IMG/VR virus record: IMGVR_UViG_3300042471_000767
Coordinates: 1 to 20,497 of that record
Reading direction: 5' to 3' (one strand)
DNA: 20,497 nt
Source of the DNA: a virus
Both the position numbers and the translations under genes were made by a program. Under the pieces are notes generated by a model, which was not told the origin of the DNA, did not search any database, and was given only the letters and a program-made list of their open reading frames with translations. Positions 11,607 to 19,625 of the stretch are shown one piece after another. Positions within the stretch are counted from its first letter, which is position 1. Each line of letters begins with the position of its first letter.

Positions 11607-12818
11607 ATGATTAACCTACTCGAAGACTATAAACCATTATTTTACGAACAGCCCGAAACAAGGTATTATTTAATAACAGGCGGCCGCGGATCGGGCAAAT
11701 CTTGGACTTTGGCGCTGTTTCTACTTAATTTAACGTATCAAAAAGGACACGTAATTTTGTTTACGCGTTATACCTTGGTTTCGGCGTTTATTTCAATTAT
11801 TCCCGAGTTTCTCGATAAGATAGAAATAATGGGCAAAGTAAATGACTTTGAGGTTACCCAATCCGAAATCATTAATAAATTAACAGGATCAAAGATTCTA
11901 TTTCGCGGCATCAAAACAAGTTCCGGCGTTAATACTGCAAATCTCAAAAGTATTGCCGGACTTTCTACGTGGGTGATCGATGAAGCCGAGGAACTAACCG
12001 ATCCGGACGTATTCGACAAAGTAGACTTATCGATACGCGCAAAGGATAACTACAACCGAGTGATCTTAGTAATGAATCCCGCTTATAAAAGCCATTGGAT
12101 TTATAATGATTTCATAAAAAAGAAGCGAACGGACACAACGTACATTCACACGACATACCTAGACAACAAAGAAAATTTATCCGATTCATTCATACAGGCG
12201 GCGGAAAAAACCAAGCGAGAAAATAGGTCAAGATATGAGCATCTATTTTTAGGTACTTGGCTAGATGATGCGGAAGGCATGCTCTGGAATCGGGCAATAA
12301 TCGGAAAAGCCCGAATAAATGAAGCGCCGAATCTAACGCGTATAATTGTAGCAATCGACCCCGCCGTTACGGCTAATATGCAAAGCGACGAAACGGGCTT
12401 AATTGTTGTAGGCAAGGATAAAGAAGGGTTCGGCTATGTCCTCGAGGACTTAAGCGGAAAATATAGCCCGAATCATTGGGCAAAGGTAGCAACGGATGCG
12501 GCTTTGCGTTGGAACGCGGATTGCATAGTGGCGGAAAAAAACCAAGGCGGTGACATGGTAGAAGCTGTATTAAAGTCCCAAGGGAGCAATTTTAGAATAA
12601 AACTAGTAACAGCAACAAAGGGAAAGTACGTGCGAGCCGAGCCCGTTTATTCGTTATATGAACAGGGGCAAATATATCACGTTGGAAGTTTTCCTATCTT
12701 GGAATCGCAAATGGTGACCTTTGATCCCGACAAAGGAAAATCGCCCGATCGAGTGGATGCCCTTGTTTGGGGATTAACTGAATTAATGGTAAAAAACAAC
12801 TTTGAATTCTCAATATGA
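11607..12818 (+). CDS. terL: Terminase large subunit
   Basis: 403 aa, typical length. The ATPase shows Walker A GGRGSGKS (25-32) and Walker B WVIDEAEEL with D125-E126, then LVMNP (coupling motif region). The nuclease shows AIDPAV (D251), CIVAEKNQGG (E310) and SPDRVDALVWGL (D384), the three-acid RNase-H-like centre. It pumps and cuts phage DNA into proheads. First in the head module, it abuts terS and overlaps the next gene by ATGA (12815). It carries many GC-richer codons than the portal gene that follows, suggesting a mosaic junction. Confidence 0.95.
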   Translation: MINLLEDYKPLFYEQPETRYYLITGGRGSGKSWTLALFLLNLTYQKGHVILFTRYTLVSAFISIIPEFLDKIEIMGKVNDFEVTQSEIINKLTGSKILFRGIKTSSGVNTANLKSIAGLSTWVIDEAEELTDPDVFDKVDLSIRAKDNYNRVILVMNPAYKSHWIYNDFIKKKRTDTTYIHTTYLDNKENLSDSFIQAAEKTKRENRSRYEHLFLGTWLDDAEGMLWNRAIIGKARINEAPNLTRIIVAIDPAVTANMQSDETGLIVVGKDKEGFGYVLEDLSGKYSPNHWAKVATDAALRWNADCIVAEKNQGGDMVEAVLKSQGSNFRIKLVTATKGKYVRAEPVYSLYEQGQIYHVGSFPILESQMVTFDPDKGKSPDRVDALVWGLTELMVKNNFEFSI

Positions 12819-12979
12819 AAAAAGAAACAATTGCGGCGCTTATTTTAATGCTAGTCTGTTATTTAATGCTTGCATTTATAACGCTAGATTTTAATGTATT
12901 AACATGGCATTGGTCAGCCCGTGCGGTGATGATAGTATCTTGGTTTTATGGAGTTACATTTTTAGAAAAGAATAAATAA
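12815..12979 (+). CDS. Small two-TM membrane protein between terL and portal
   Basis: 54 aa from ATG 12815 (ATGA overlap with the terL stop) to TAA 12977-12979. Hydrophobic stretches at about 6-24 (IAALILMLVCYLMLAFITL) and 37-51 (AVMIVSWFYGVTFLE) are separated by a short polar loop with NVLTWHWSAR, giving two membrane spans with a basic, Lys-rich end. A membrane peptide is unusual between packaging and head genes. Its function is unknown; possible roles are membrane attachment or superinfection exclusion, but neither is supported. Confidence 0.6.
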   Translation: MKKETIAALILMLVCYLMLAFITLDFNVLTWHWSARAVMIVSWFYGVTFLEKNK

Positions 12980-13001
12980 GTATATTTGTCTAAACGAATA
13001 T
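12980..13001 (+). promoter_or_regulatory. Promoter-like block before portal gene
   Basis: TATATTTG (12981-12988), a full match to TAnnTTTG, is followed by TC, TAAACGAATAT (12991-13001), and the ATG at 13005. The same block, differing in two bases, lies before the protease gene at 15188-15209 with the same 3-nt distance to the ATG. The outer ATATTTG and CGAATAT are near-inverted and could pair in RNA with one G-U. Confidence 0.6.
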
Positions 13002-13004
13002 AGG

Positions 13005-14387
13005 ATGGTACTAAGTGCGCTAAGAAATTACCTTGCTCCAACGATTGTTGAAGCTCCAAAGGGTATGGATGCAAATCTATTGAATAGGATGCTATACGGC
13101 CAATTCACGGCCTCAACTATGGTTGTATGGTATGACTCCAACCAGCAGACATTTATAGATAAGGGATACAAGGGAAACGCACTTGTTTATTCTATAATTA
13201 GAAAGATTGCTGAAAAGGGCAAGCAGTGCCCGACTTTTGTTTATAAGGAGACGCAAGCTTCTAAAAAGTTTAAGGGAGGTAAATATAGCGCAAAAGAGTT
13301 AAACAGGTGGCAGAATGCTACATTTAGAAAAAAGGAGCTTGAGGATGTAAGTTACTCCGATCCTGTAAATCAACTTATTAAAAATCCAAATCCCATGCAG
13401 ACATGGAGCGAGTTCTTGGATTCTATGCTAACGTGGTACAATACTAGCGGTGAAATATTTATTTACGGGTTTTCTCCTAATGATGGCTTAAATAAGGGCA
13501 AGATTAAGGAGATGTATGTTATGCCGTCAAACTATGTTGAATTAGTTGCTGGTAACTTGTTTCAGCCTGTAAAGGGTTATAAGTTGATTATTGGAGATCA
13601 GAACATTGAAATTCCGGCAGATCAGGTGTTGCACATTAAGAACACGAATTTGACTTGGGATTTGAATGGAGCTCAGTTAAGAGGTATGCCTCCGTTGTTG
13701 GCTGGTTTAAAGACATTGCAGGCAAATAACGAATCGACAGAGGCGAAGCAGAAGACTTTCCAGAATGGAGGAGCAAAAGGTATTATTTCTCCGAATGTGA
13801 ATAATCCTGAGTTCTGGCCATCCCCTGACCAGAGGGCAAAAATGGATGAGCGGATTGATGAGAGGATAAACGGTAATCAGAACATTAATAAGATTGTTGC
13901 TTCCTCGATTCCGTTGCGTTACGATGCGATTGGATTAAGTCCTGTGGCGATGGACATTATAAACTCACAGAATAGTGATTTGCAGACCTTGTGCGGATTG
14001 TGGGGAGTTAACCCTGTATTGTTCTCCTCTGACGCTACTTATGCCAACTTGGAGCACGCACAGAAAGCATTGGTGACAGATGTAATTATGCCTCAGTTGC
14101 AGTTGATCGAGGAGAAGTTTACAGAGTGGATTGGAGAGTCTTACGGAGCTGATTATATAATTGATTTTGACATATCATCATATTCTGAGCTTCAGCCTGA
14201 TGTAAAGGTTATTTTGGATACTTATGGTAAGTCTCCTTACTTCACGGGTAACGAGGTAAGAAGCTTGTTGAACTGGCACGCAAGTGAAGACCCTGCAATG
14301 GATGTTCATTGGATTCCTAACAATGTAATTCCAAGCGAGGAAGCGTTAGGGAATGCTACAACTGACTTTGTGGATTTCCAAGCCTAA
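13005..14387 (+). CDS. Portal protein (HK97 family)
   Basis: 460 aa. The N-terminal region has the portal pattern FTASTMVVWYDSNQQ... and GNALVYSIIRKIAEKG (about 57-72); the middle has PNPMQTWSEFLDSMLTWYNTSGEIFIY and LHIKNTNLTWD; the C-terminal third has GLSPVAMDIINSQ, CGLWGVNPVLF and the helix-rich wing region up to EEALG. Length and order match HK97-type portals, which form the DNA-entry ring. It sits between the promoter block and the minor head gene, with a short gap to the latter (14388-14390). A weak leader without Shine-Dalgarno precedes ATG 13005. Confidence 0.9.
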   Translation: MVLSALRNYLAPTIVEAPKGMDANLLNRMLYGQFTASTMVVWYDSNQQTFIDKGYKGNALVYSIIRKIAEKGKQCPTFVYKETQASKKFKGGKYSAKELNRWQNATFRKKELEDVSYSDPVNQLIKNPNPMQTWSEFLDSMLTWYNTSGEIFIYGFSPNDGLNKGKIKEMYVMPSNYVELVAGNLFQPVKGYKLIIGDQNIEIPADQVLHIKNTNLTWDLNGAQLRGMPPLLAGLKTLQANNESTEAKQKTFQNGGAKGIISPNVNNPEFWPSPDQRAKMDERIDERINGNQNINKIVASSIPLRYDAIGLSPVAMDIINSQNSDLQTLCGLWGVNPVLFSSDATYANLEHAQKALVTDVIMPQLQLIEEKFTEWIGESYGADYIIDFDISSYSELQPDVKVILDTYGKSPYFTGNEVRSLLNWHASEDPAMDVHWIPNNVIPSEEALGNATTDFVDFQA

Positions 14388-14390
14388 GAA

Positions 14391-15158
14391 ATGAGAAAAA
14401 TAAATTACGCTAAGGTAAGAAGGTCAACGCAAGCTGATTTAAAGAGATACGAACGCCTGGGTGTAAAGATATTTACTGATGCATTGAAATTGCAGGCAAG
14501 GCCAACAGTTCCGTTGATGCCGATGCAGGAGGCTTATATAAAGTTCTATCAGACTGTATTTGTTGATTCTGCAACTAAAGAGTACAATAGGATAAGACAG
14601 GATAATAGAGAGAAGAAGTTTTTGCCTAATGATTTTTTTCTTAGTACTTGGCTAGAGTATATTAAGAATTGGGTTATTCAGAATTTAGGTCAGTTGATAT
14701 TTGAGGTAACAGATACTAGCCAAAAAAAAGTTAATGAGATAGTTGCTCAAGGTATTAAGGATGGATTAAACCCTAGACAGATTGAAGAACTATTGATTGA
14801 GCAGATTCCAGATATTAAGAGAGCTAGGGCTATTGCTAGAACTGAGTCGACAAGGGCTTACAATGAGGGTAAGATGAGGGCTGCGGTTGATTGGGCCAAT
14901 GAGACAGGTACTCCATTATGGAAGATATGGATTCATGGAGGTGCTAAGGAGCCAAGGATTCAGCACATACAAGCACAGAATAAACCAATAAGATTTGATC
15001 AGCCGTTTGTGTTTTTTACCAATGGAATTCAGGTGTTGATGGATAAGCCTGGTGATTTAAACGGAGGAGCTGCTCAGACTATAAACTGCTCATGCGTAGT
15101 AGTTTACGTTTCGGAATCTTACGCTAGAAGGTACTTTAGGGATACCTTTGTTCTATAA
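14391..15158 (+). CDS. Minor head protein (Mu gpF-like)
   Basis: 255 aa. The C-terminal half carries the minor head signature: KRARAIARTESTRAYNEG (about 143-160), IHGGAKEPRIQHIQA (181-195), then a MDKPGDLNGGAAQTINCSC end (217-235; NCSC has C233, C235). This is the phage Mu F / SPP1 gp7-like head morphogenesis family that follows the portal. The N-terminal half is helical and basic. Its position right after portal supports the call. Role: head assembly or DNA injection; the enzymatic possibility seen in some relatives is not shown here. Confidence 0.82.
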   Translation: MRKINYAKVRRSTQADLKRYERLGVKIFTDALKLQARPTVPLMPMQEAYIKFYQTVFVDSATKEYNRIRQDNREKKFLPNDFFLSTWLEYIKNWVIQNLGQLIFEVTDTSQKKVNEIVAQGIKDGLNPRQIEELLIEQIPDIKRARAIARTESTRAYNEGKMRAAVDWANETGTPLWKIWIHGGAKEPRIQHIQAQNKPIRFDQPFVFFTNGIQVLMDKPGDLNGGAAQTINCSCVVVYVSESYARRYFRDTFVL

Positions 15159-15187
15159 GCAGTTTTGTTTGTTAATTTTATTTATTT

Positions 15188-15209
15188 GTATATTTGCTTA
15201 AACGAATAT
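15188..15209 (+). promoter_or_regulatory. Promoter-like block before protease gene
   Basis: TATATTTG (15189-15196), then CT, TAAACGAATAT (15199-15209), and ATG at 15213. TTTG at 15168-15171 with 17 nt spacing fits a -33 box. It is almost identical to the portal block at 12980-13001, including the 3 nt to the ATG, so each probably starts a short-leader transcript. Confidence 0.6.
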
Positions 15210-15212
15210 CAA

Positions 15213-16235
15213 ATGCTAGACAAAGCAGAGCAATCATATTCAGATTATCCAGAAGCAGTTAGAAATAACGCTAAAAGGGTTCTTAAATATGTTGAAGAGA
15301 ACGGATGGGGGCCATGTGGTACTCCTGTTGGAAAGCAGAGAGCAAATCAGCTTGCAAATGGCGAGGCTGTTTCAGTTGACACGATTAAAAGAATGTTTAG
15401 CTATCTTAGTAGGCATGAAGTTGATTTAGAGTCTTCTTCATCTTATTCTGATGGTTGTGGGCTGTTGATGTACGATGCGTGGGGAGGTAAGGCTGCTTTG
15501 GTGTGGAGCAGAAATAAATTAAAGGAATTAGAAAAGACTAGCGATATGGGTTTTGTAACTAAAGGATTAAACCAAGGCTTTACAGATAGCGACATGAAAC
15601 AAGGTATTGTTTCTGGCTACTTTGCTGTTTTCGGCAACAAAGATTTGGATGGTGATGTCATTGAACCAGGTGCATTTGCCAAGACAGTTATGGAGCGTGG
15701 CCCACAGGGCAAGCAGTTAATTAAGTATCTGCTAGATCACGATAAGAATAAAGTTGTAGCAAAAATTACTAATCTATACGAGGATAGTAAAGGACTAAGA
15801 TATGAGGCTAAGATTGGCACTCACACTGCTGGTCAGGACTTTCAAAAAATGATTGAGAGTGAACTGATTAACCAGCATTCTTTTGGGTTTAGAACCATAA
15901 AGGAGCAGTATGATGCACAATCTAAGTCAAATATGATTAAAGAGGTAATGATGTATGAAGGTTCTGCTGTTCAATTCTTGGGCGCAAATCCTGAAACTAC
16001 ATTTATTGATTTAAAAAACGAAGCGGATGCATTTGAATTCCTTAGCAGACTTGAGAAGTTTGTAAAGACATCTGACGCAACTGACGAGACAATAGTCAAA
16101 CTAGAAAATCAACTTAAATCACTTTTGGAGTTTCTAAAGCCAGCAGAGCCTACTTTAGAAATTAAGGAAGCCGAGGAGGTAGAAATAATAACAATTAACG
16201 AACTTAAAAAACAATTTGAATCATGGAAAATCTAA
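15213..16235 (+). CDS. Prohead protease with N-terminal extra domain
   Basis: 340 aa from ATG 15213; an ATG at 15165 would put the promoter block inside the gene, so 15213 is preferred. Residues 12-100 form a separate domain (YPEAVRNNAKRVLKY, CGTPVGKQRANQLANGE, TIKRMFSYLSRHE, LMYDAWGG) found attached to several phage head proteins. From about 128 comes the HK97-type protease: GYFAVFGNKDLDGD, YLLDHDKNK with H176, and NQHSFGF with H222-S223, the catalytic His/Ser area. It cleaves the scaffold-like N-terminus of the capsid protein. The C-terminus (about 285-340) is coiled-coil-like and acidic. It overlaps the capsid gene by 13 nt in another frame. Confidence 0.85.
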   Translation: MLDKAEQSYSDYPEAVRNNAKRVLKYVEENGWGPCGTPVGKQRANQLANGEAVSVDTIKRMFSYLSRHEVDLESSSSYSDGCGLLMYDAWGGKAALVWSRNKLKELEKTSDMGFVTKGLNQGFTDSDMKQGIVSGYFAVFGNKDLDGDVIEPGAFAKTVMERGPQGKQLIKYLLDHDKNKVVAKITNLYEDSKGLRYEAKIGTHTAGQDFQKMIESELINQHSFGFRTIKEQYDAQSKSNMIKEVMMYEGSAVQFLGANPETTFIDLKNEADAFEFLSRLEKFVKTSDATDETIVKLENQLKSLLEFLKPAEPTLEIKEAEEVEIITINELKKQFESWKI

Positions 16236-17494
16236 CAATTGATGCCGTAAAGGCAGTGATTGCAGAAGCTGGCGAAGCTCTTAAGGCTAAGGCGAGCAAT
16301 GCAGAAGTGAAAGCTAATGAGGCTTTCGAAAAGGCTGAGAGCCTACTTAAGTCTCTTAGCTATGTTGTAACAAAGGATGAAGCTGCTGAGATGCAAAAGC
16401 AACTTGACAAACTTGACATTGCTATGCAAAAGAATGCAGTAGAGAAAGAAGTAAGCGCAGAAGATTTCAAGACTGCATTTATTAAGGCTTACGCTCCAGT
16501 TAAAGCTGAAATCGAGCGTTTGAAGAATGAGCCTAACGCTCGTCTTAAGGCTCCTTTGGTATTTGAAATTAACGAGAAGTCAGTTGGAACTATTACTCTA
16601 GCTTCAACTATTGCTAACGAAGCATCTTCAGGACAAGTAACAATTTCCGAGTTTACTGGTGTTGTTTCTCCAATCCGCCAGAGACTACTTGTTTACCTTG
16701 CTAACGCAAGTGTAGGAGCTATCGGAACTCAATATGCAGTATGGGTTGAAGAATACGATCAGCAGGGAACTCCAGTAATGATTGGCGAAGGTGTTGAGAA
16801 AACTCAAATTGACGTACAATACAAGGAGCAGAGAGCTAAGGTTGAGAAGATTGGTGTACACATGAAGGTTTCTATGGAAATGTTGGAAGATGCTGCTTAC
16901 TTGGCTTCTTACATCCAATCTAATGGAGTTAAGCGTGTTGAGACTGTAATCGAAAATCAGTTGTTCACTGGTAACGGAACTTCTCCTCAGCTTGCTGGTT
17001 TGCTTTCTAAGTCTACTACTTTCACTGGAGGTTCTATGGCCGGTGGTGTTGAGTCTGCTACTAACTGGGATGTTATCCACGGAATCATCGCTCAGGTTAG
17101 AGCTGCCAACGGAACTGCAACTGGAGTATTTGTTGAGACTGGACAGTATCACTTAATGCTTTCTGAGAAAGATGCTGAGAAGCAATATATTTTGCCAGCT
17201 GGCGTTACTTTCAACGCTCAAGGTGGTGTAACTGCTTGGGGAGTAAACATCATCCCAACTAACGCTTTGACTGGAACTGCTGCTAACTTCGTAGGTGGTG
17301 ACCTTTCAGTTATCAACGTACGTTTGAGAAGCGGTTTGCAGGTTGCTATCGGAGAGTCTGGTGATGACTTCATCGACAACTTGAAGACTGTAAGAATTGA
17401 GCAGCGTTTGGTGCAGTTTATCTCTGCTAACGATACTCCAGTATTGGTTAAAGGAACTTTTGCTGCTGCAAAGGCTATCCTCGAAACTACCTAA
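16223..17494 (+). CDS. Major capsid protein (HK97 fold)
   Basis: 423 aa. Residues 1-110 are Lys/Glu/Ala-rich and heptad-like, a delta-domain scaffold that the upstream protease should remove. Residues from about 125 form the HK97 capsid core: TITLASTIANEASSGQVTISEF, SPIRQRLLVYLANASVG, EYDQQGTPVMIGEG and a C-terminal RIEQRLVQFI-NDTPVLVKGTF-A strand. Codon use is strongly biased to a few codons (GCT, GGT, AAC, CTT), as expected for a very highly expressed gene. It begins inside the protease 3' end and ends before a strong terminator at 17521-17552. Confidence 0.93.
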   Translation: MENLTIDAVKAVIAEAGEALKAKASNAEVKANEAFEKAESLLKSLSYVVTKDEAAEMQKQLDKLDIAMQKNAVEKEVSAEDFKTAFIKAYAPVKAEIERLKNEPNARLKAPLVFEINEKSVGTITLASTIANEASSGQVTISEFTGVVSPIRQRLLVYLANASVGAIGTQYAVWVEEYDQQGTPVMIGEGVEKTQIDVQYKEQRAKVEKIGVHMKVSMEMLEDAAYLASYIQSNGVKRVETVIENQLFTGNGTSPQLAGLLSKSTTFTGGSMAGGVESATNWDVIHGIIAQVRAANGTATGVFVETGQYHLMLSEKDAEKQYILPAGVTFNAQGGVTAWGVNIIPTNALTGTAANFVGGDLSVINVRLRSGLQVAIGESGDDFIDNLKTVRIEQRLVQFISANDTPVLVKGTFAAAKAILETT

Positions 17495-17520
17495 TAGTGT
17501 TTTGTGTTTGTGTTTAGTGT

Positions 17521-17552
17521 AAAAGGGCGAGAAATTTTCTCGCCTTTTTTTT
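17521..17552 (+). terminator. Strong rho-independent terminator after capsid gene
   Basis: GGCGAGAA (17526-17533) pairs with TTCTCGCC (17537-17544) around a 3-nt loop, with an A-run before and eight T after (17545-17552). Only about 30 nt after the capsid stop, it separates the head module from the downstream modification genes. Confidence 0.88.
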
Positions 17553-17599
17553 GTTTAACCTGTTGAAAATTAGTTTATTTAAAAAATAAATTATTTGAT

Positions 17600-17776
17600 A
17601 TGGCAGATTTTACAATGTGTAAACCTCAAAGATGCAAGCTAAAATTATCTTGCCTTCGGTTTACTTCTAAGGCTACTGAAGGTCAGGTTTACTTTAATGA
17701 CGAACCATGCAACCACGAAGGGACTGATTGCAAAGTATATTTCAAAAAGAATTGTAAGCCTTGTGGCGAAATATAA
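17600..17776 (+). CDS. Small Cys-rich protein, relative of the 65-aa early protein
   Basis: 58 aa from ATG 17600 to TAA 17774-17776, too short for standard length cut-offs. Seven cysteines: C7-x4-C12-x5-C18, then C37, C44, C52, C55. The C18-L-R-F-T and C44-K-V-Y-F surroundings copy the early minus-strand protein at 871-1068 (C19-Y-R-Y-T, C43-D-M-Y-W), so the two look homologous. A metal-binding role is likely but unproven. It opens the block after the capsid terminator and lies 2 nt before the methyltransferase ATG, so it is probably cotranscribed. Confidence 0.65.
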   Translation: MADFTMCKPQRCKLKLSCLRFTSKATEGQVYFNDEPCNHEGTDCKVYFKKNCKPCGEI

Positions 17777-17778
17777 TT

Positions 17779-18318
17779 ATGAAAAAACCTACAAAAAAAA
17801 CGCTTAATTCAATTGACATGATTAAAATCATGGAATCAATTCCAAATGATGATACCAATTTTCAATATATAGATATGAAAGCTGGAGAAGAGCATTATAG
17901 ATTACTTTCCTGGATTGGTGGGCAGGTAAAAGGTAATATTATGGAATTAGGGACTTTTAGAGGTCATTCAGCTCTTTGTCTATCTAAATCAGGAAACAAG
18001 GTATTTACCTATGATGTTGAAGATTATATTTCTTTAAATCATAAGCCCGAGAATGTTAAGTTTTCAATAATGGAAAATGGTCATAAATTTATTGATGATT
18101 CTTTTGATTTATTGTTTATTGACACAATGCATGATGGAATTTACGAACAAGAAGTATTAAACCATTTAAGAGAAATTAAATGGAAAGGAATAGTTCTAAT
18201 GGATGATATTGTGCTTTTTGATGAGCTTTCTAAACTTTGGGAACAAATTCCAGAGCAGAAAGCAGATTGGACAGATATTGGTCATCATTCAGGTACAGGA
18301 ATAATTTGGTTCAAATGA
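17779..18318 (+). CDS. Class I SAM-dependent methyltransferase
   Basis: 179 aa from ATG 17779; earlier in-frame TTG (17761) overlaps the upstream gene and is not preferred. The Rossmann-fold motifs are NIMELGTFRGHSALCLS (53-69, motif I with E56), VFTYDVEDY (D79, acidic loop), then DLLFIDTMHDGIYEQEVLNH (110-129) and GIVLMDDI (D142-D143), as in the Methyltransf_24 type. The target is probably a sugar, given the flanking glycosyltransferases. The stop overlaps the next start by ATGA. It could also act on a protein or lipid; sequence alone does not tell. Confidence 0.85.
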   Translation: MKKPTKKTLNSIDMIKIMESIPNDDTNFQYIDMKAGEEHYRLLSWIGGQVKGNIMELGTFRGHSALCLSKSGNKVFTYDVEDYISLNHKPENVKFSIMENGHKFIDDSFDLLFIDTMHDGIYEQEVLNHLREIKWKGIVLMDDIVLFDELSKLWEQIPEQKADWTDIGHHSGTGIIWFK

Positions 18319-19625
18319 AATTATCAATTTTAGTTCCTTCAGTAGCAGGCCGAAGAAATACCTTTTTGCCTAAATCATTGGATATGCTTTATGGTCAATT
18401 AGAGGCATTGCCAGAACAAGACCAAAAGGAGGTTGAAATTATTTATTTAATAGATAATAAAACCATTATGCTAGGTGATAAGAGAAATCTTATGATTAGC
18501 ATAGCAAGCGGTAAATACATTTCATTTGTTGATTGTGATGATCGTATTGAGACTGATTACATTTCAACTATTTTACAAGCAATTGATTCTGATGCAGATT
18601 CAATTGTATTTGAGGTTTCTGTTTCCCTAAATGGCAACAATCCTAAAATCTGTTACTATTCTAAAGATTTTCCTAACGACTACAATACAGAGGAAGCATA
18701 TTATAGATTGCCAAATCATATTGCAGTAATAAAAAAGGAAGTTTCTACAAAGGTTTCTTTTCCAAGTTTACCTAGAGCTGAGGATACTGCTTATGCAAAG
18801 ATTCTAAAACCACATCTTAAGTCAGAGTTTAAGATTAATAAAGTTCTTTATCATTATGATTACAGTGATTTAACAACCGTTGCTCAAGAGTATATTCCCC
18901 ACATAAGAAATAAACGAAAAGGTAATATGAATCCAATAGTAGATGTGGTGTTTATTTCAAATGCTACTAAAATGGGGTCAAGAATGACTCAACACGCCAT
19001 TGATAGTTGCATACAAGCAGCAAATGGCTTGGAAGTTAATTGTATTGTTGTAGAAGAAAAAACTAATTTATTCTATAAAAATGCAGCTACCTATAATCCT
19101 CATTCACAATTTAATTATAACAAATTTTTAAATTTTGGTGCAGTTCGAGGAAATGCTCCTTGGGTCATGTTTTGTAACAATGATTTGATATTTAAAAATG
19201 GTTGGTTGCATAATTTGTTGGCTGCTGACTATCCTATTGTTAGCCCTATTGCGATGACTGACTTTAGGCAAAAGGATGTTACAGAAAATGAAATAGGATG
19301 GCAGTGTGGGAGAAACTTATCTGGTTGGGCATTCATGATGAAAAGGTCATTGTATAAAGAGATTGGTGGACTTGATGAGGATTTTGATTTTTGGTTTGCT
19401 GACAATTCTTTAATTGAGCAATTAAAGAAAATTGATATGCCTCCAATGTTAGTACCTTCTGCTAGAGTAAATCATTTGGGTAGTCAAACATTAAAGCAAA
19501 GAAACATTAATGATAGAAATGATTTAATGTGGTCTAAGCTAGAATTATTCAATCAAAAATATAATCAAACTTTATTTTCAGATCATCCAAGATTCTTAGA
19601 ATGGAAACAATCGCAGTCTGCATAA
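18315..19625 (+). CDS. Tandem-domain glycosyltransferase (two GT2-like domains)
   Basis: 436 aa from ATG 18315, which overlaps the methyltransferase stop by ATGA; a frame extended to 18237 would lie inside that gene. Domain 1 (1-200) has KLSILVPSV, YLIDN and FVDCDDR (D73-C-D75, the metal/sugar-nucleotide DxD), then a PRAEDTAYA element (E156-D157). Domain 2 (about 205-436) has VVFISNATK, MFCNNDLIF (N289-D290), GGLDEDFDFWFADN (351-364) and RVNHLGS (H387). Two consecutive GT-A folds suggest sequential sugar transfer. Likely target: virion protein or host surface glycan. Codon use is AT-rich, unlike the capsid gene. Confidence 0.8.
   Translation: MKLSILVPSVAGRRNTFLPKSLDMLYGQLEALPEQDQKEVEIIYLIDNKTIMLGDKRNLMISIASGKYISFVDCDDRIETDYISTILQAIDSDADSIVFEVSVSLNGNNPKICYYSKDFPNDYNTEEAYYRLPNHIAVIKKEVSTKVSFPSLPRAEDTAYAKILKPHLKSEFKINKVLYHYDYSDLTTVAQEYIPHIRNKRKGNMNPIVDVVFISNATKMGSRMTQHAIDSCIQAANGLEVNCIVVEEKTNLFYKNAATYNPHSQFNYNKFLNFGAVRGNAPWVMFCNNDLIFKNGWLHNLLAADYPIVSPIAMTDFRQKDVTENEIGWQCGRNLSGWAFMMKRSLYKEIGGLDEDFDFWFADNSLIEQLKKIDMPPMLVPSARVNHLGSQTLKQRNINDRNDLMWSKLELFNQKYNQTLFSDHPRFLEWKQSQSA

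Noticed and set aside
15165-15212. Upstream ATG for the protease
   Set aside because: It would put the conserved promoter block inside the gene, and the added residues are hydrophobic noise from that block.
16685-17152. 155-aa minus-strand frame inside the capsid gene
   Set aside because: It exists because the capsid gene's strong codon bias removes stops on the opposite strand; Ser/Leu-rich with no motif.
18237-18314. Upstream extension of the tandem glycosyltransferase
   Set aside because: It lies inside the methyltransferase coding sequence and reads as unpatterned residues; the ATGA-coupled ATG at 18315 is the better start.
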